The notes under the pieces: model-generated
Database searches by the model: none
What the model was told of the DNA's origin: nothing
The model's input: the letters and a program-made list of their open reading frames with translations, nothing else
Program-made: the position numbers and the translations under genes
NCBI GenBank assembly: GCA_964535295.1
Contig: CAZHUW010000161.1
Span: 1 to 7,921, forward strand
DNA: 7,921 nucleotides
Direction of reading: 5' to 3'
Source of the DNA: SB21 sp964535295
Lineage (GTDB): Bacteria > CLD3 > SB21
Part shown: piece after piece, positions 6,252 to 7,921 of the stretch
How the letters are laid out: the number at the start of each line of letters is the position of its first letter
How positions within the stretch are numbered: position 1 is the first letter of the stretch

Positions 6252-6267
6252 AAAAATGGTCATTTTT
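6252..6267. repeat. AT-rich inverted repeat at the end of the AraC gene
   Basis: AAAAATG-GT-CATTTTT has perfect 7-bp arms and overlaps the last base of the AraC stop codon. On the minus strand it ends in a short T-run, so a weak terminator is possible. The stem has only one G:C pair and a 2-nt loop, which makes efficient termination doubtful. Confidence 0.3.
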
Positions 6268-7169
6268 TAAGATTTGCGGTAAAGCCCGGGCGTTTGACCC
6301 GTTTGGCTTTTGAAAAAGCGGTTGAAGTTGGACACGTCGTCAAACGAAAGATGGCCGGCGATTTCAGATACGGTCAGTTTGGTGTTCTTGAGCATAGACT
6401 TTGCCTCGGACGCCAGTCTATCATGAATCCACTGTTTGACCGTTTTTCCGGTCTCGGCTTTGACGATACTGCTGAGATAATTGGGGTGGATATGCAGATG
6501 GTCGGCATAGTCCTGAACGTTCCACAAACGGCTTTCTTTTTCTTTTAATACTCTGAGAAAATTCCTGTTTAATGCTGTTTTAAAAAGTTTTGTTATCTCC
6601 CCCGGACGATTTTCCGGTTTGATCTTTGCTTGGTAGGTCAGAAGCAATTCTTTGGTTTTGAATAACAGCGCCGCCAAATGATTGGCCACAATACGCTGTT
6701 TAAACGGTGATCGTCCGTTGTATTCTTTGATCATCAGCGTACACACCTCGTGAATACGGGAAAAAACGTCTTTTGGCAGATACATGACCGGAACGCTTTC
6801 ATCGAAGAGAAAAGAAAAGTCTGTTTCTAATTTCCCGGGATAATTTGCATTCAAAAAGGCTTCCGAAAATGTGATCATAAAGCCGGTGACATTTTCTTCG
6901 ATCGTAAACGATTTTAAGTGGCCGGGGTTCGTAAAATAAAAGGAAAACGATTTCAGCGGAAACCAATGCGCGTCGATGGTATAATGCCCTTTGCCGGATG
7001 CGATCACAAGAAATGTGTAGTAATTGGTTCGGAAATACGGCGAGGACATCGGCGCTTCGCCATGTAGTTTGTCGAGGCTGTGAATAGTACAGTCAAAATC
7101 CTGATCGATCTTCAAGTGTATCGAATGAAAGAATTCAGAAATTGAGTTAAATATTTTAGGATCGGACAT
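6267..7169 (-). CDS. AraC-family transcriptional regulator
   Basis: The gene encodes 300 residues, typical for the family. The N-terminal ~170 residues are a cupin-like sensing domain, with beta-rich stretches such as 'YTFLVIASGKGHYTID', then 'FYFTNPGHLKSF', then 'TGFMITFSEAFL' as in many FCB AraC proteins. The C-terminal ~90 residues carry both helix-turn-helix units: 'WNVQDYADHLHIHPNYLSSIVKAETG' and 'LTVSEIAGHLSFDDVSNFNRFFKSQTG', ending in the hallmark 'QTPGLYRKS'. The ligand is unknown. The reductase lies 108 nt downstream on the same strand behind several palindromes, suggesting it as the target. The barrel-like gene ends 35 nt upstream, so read-through transcription from it is possible. 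No clear Shine-Dalgarno precedes ATG 7169. Confidence 0.93.
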   Translation of the reverse strand: MSDPKIFNSISEFFHSIHLKIDQDFDCTIHSLDKLHGEAPMSSPYFRTNYYTFLVIASGKGHYTIDAHWFPLKSFSFYFTNPGHLKSFTIEENVTGFMITFSEAFLNANYPGKLETDFSFLFDESVPVMYLPKDVFSRIHEVCTLMIKEYNGRSPFKQRIVANHLAALLFKTKELLLTYQAKIKPENRPGEITKLFKTALNRNFLRVLKEKESRLWNVQDYADHLHIHPNYLSSIVKAETGKTVKQWIHDRLASEAKSMLKNTKLTVSEIAGHLSFDDVSNFNRFFKSQTGQTPGLYRKS

Positions 7170-7204
7170 TAGTTTTTAAATGTCAAAAATTGATAACCCT
7201 TGTT

Positions 7205-7702
7205 TCAAAACAAATAGATCGACGCCGTGACGGCCATGGCCGTATTCAGATTGGTCCCTCCGGGATTGCCGAACCGGTTCGAGTTTTTATCGGAAAAAGA
7301 ACCGTTCAGCTGCGCTTCCAGGCCGACGCTGAAATTAGGATCGAAAAAATAATCCGCGCCCATGCCGAATCCAAGCCCGTAGTCCATCATCGAATGGCCT
7401 CTTTTTGGATTCAGGCCGAAGGCAGAAATTCTGCCGGTCATGTACGGCGCCACTTTGGTATTGCGGAAATAATATTTCACCCCGACGCCGATTCCGAAAT
7501 CCAAGCCTCCGTCCTCCACGTACAAAATTTTCACCGAAGGAACCACAACATAATATTCCGATGTAAATATGGGAACGGATATATCCATCTGTTCCTTCAG
7601 CAGCGAGGTGGATAATCCAATTTTTCTTTCTTCTGAAATTTCCTGCGCGCTAACGATGTTCACAACGAACACCAGACAAAATATAATTATGACACTTCTC
7701 AT
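7205..7702 (-). CDS. Small outer-membrane beta-barrel-like protein
   Basis: The gene encodes 165 residues. The ATG at 7702 has AAGGAG 4 nt upstream. Residues 1-19 are a signal peptide ('VIIIFCLVFVVNIVS', cut A19|Q20). The mature part alternates polar and hydrophobic residues in strand-like segments with aromatic and Gly-rich turns: 'LDFGIGVGVKYYF', 'VAPYMTGRISAFGL', 'YGLGFGMGADYFF', 'FSVGLEAQLNGSF' and 'AMAVTASIYLF', ending in Phe as many outer-membrane barrels do. It resembles OmpA/OmpW-like or 'porin family' small barrels of about eight strands. The specific role is unknown. The preceding gene's stop codon overlaps this gene's Shine-Dalgarno (8-nt gap), which indicates co-translation with it. 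Confidence 0.75.
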   Translation of the reverse strand: MRSVIIIFCLVFVVNIVSAQEISEERKIGLSTSLLKEQMDISVPIFTSEYYVVVPSVKILYVEDGGLDFGIGVGVKYYFRNTKVAPYMTGRISAFGLNPKRGHSMMDYGLGFGMGADYFFDPNFSVGLEAQLNGSFSDKNSNRFGNPGGTNLNTAMAVTASIYLF

Positions 7703-7710
7703 ACGGCTCC

Positions 7711-7921
7711 TTAGTTACAAATTTCGGTTTTAATGTCATGCGGAATATCGGAACAGTCATTATAAACGAACATATCCGTATAAAGAACATCGTCACCTGT
7801 CTCTATGAATACGCGGTAGAAACCGGGTCTCACTTTGTTTCCATGATCATCTTTGAGATCCCAGTTGACATCGTTTATTAACAAAGCAGGAAATGACTGT
7901 TTTGGAAATGTTTTGATCGCG
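7711..7921 (-). CDS. C-terminal fragment of an unidentified protein (5' end outside window)
   Basis: From the window edge (first full codon 7918-7920) the minus strand encodes 69 residues ending at TAA 7711-7713. The reading is supported by its normal amino-acid composition and by the stop being fused to the next gene's ribosome binding site. The segment 'NWDLKDDHGNKVRPGFYRVF' followed by a Tyr/Asp-rich strand resembles the end of an FlgD-like or sorting-domain Ig fold, where 'W...D..G..V..G.Y...' closes the sandwich. The basic 'KK..LVK' tail of T9SS domains is absent and it ends 'KTEICN' instead. It could be an exported or lipoprotein partner of the barrel protein encoded just downstream. 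I do not recognise the gene. Confidence 0.7.
   Translation of the reverse strand, partial: AIKTFPKQSFPALLINDVNWDLKDDHGNKVRPGFYRVFIETGDDVLYTDMFVYNDCSDIPHDIKTEICN

Noticed and set aside
7190..7615. Open frame on the + strand opposite the barrel gene
   Set aside because: The minus strand has a signal peptide, a good ribosome binding site and barrel-like strands. The + strand product has an atypical Arg/His-rich composition.

Overview
The window looks like chromosomal DNA from the Fibrobacteres-Chlorobi-Bacteroidetes (FCB) supergroup. The best guess is a lineage outside classical Bacteroidota (Ignavibacteria, Calditrichota or KSB1-like). The evidence is a type IX secretion (T9SS) C-terminal sorting domain with the 'NYPNPFNPETTI' signature, exported proteins whose signal peptides end next to Gln, an AraC regulator of the type common in this group, WG-repeat and LRR exported proteins, and moderate GC. 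No tRNA, rRNA, CRISPR array, transposase or phage gene was seen. Taxonomy is inference; there is no marker gene.

Layout: only the first gene, the 3' end of a T9SS cargo protein (to 668), is on the + strand. Everything else is on the minus strand and is read right to left. From the right: (i) the tail of an unidentified protein (7711-7921) runs into a small outer-membrane-barrel-like protein (7205-7702), followed by an AraC regulator (6267-7169) and an aldo/keto reductase (5136-6158). The spacer before the reductase is rich in palindromes, one of which covers its Shine-Dalgarno. (ii) A tightly coupled three-gene cassette encodes a GNAT acetyltransferase (4516-5043), a membrane ICMT-like methyltransferase (3998-4519) and an exported DUF6265-like protein (3489-4001). 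Both junctions are ATGA overlaps. (iii) A 193-bp spacer with a possible sigma70-type promoter and an 8-bp hairpin leads into a pair of exported repeat proteins: a 533-aa WG-repeat protein (1694-3295), then an LRR protein (991-1668).

The main anomaly is in the last gene. The LRR reading frame stops at a TAG (991-993) and then stays open in the same frame for 99 more codons (691-990). The peptide across the stop resembles one AgmX/PglI-type (TonB-C-like) domain. The simplest reading is a single LRR + AgmX-like gene cut by one in-frame amber codon, through mutation or sequence error; re-initiation or readthrough are less likely alternatives. A second anomaly is the aldo/keto reductase, where two of the four canonical catalytic residues (Asp and His) appear substituted.

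I found no convincing wholly new multi-gene system. The points most worth following are the split LRR/AgmX gene, the operator-like palindromes before the reductase and the coupled three-gene envelope cassette.
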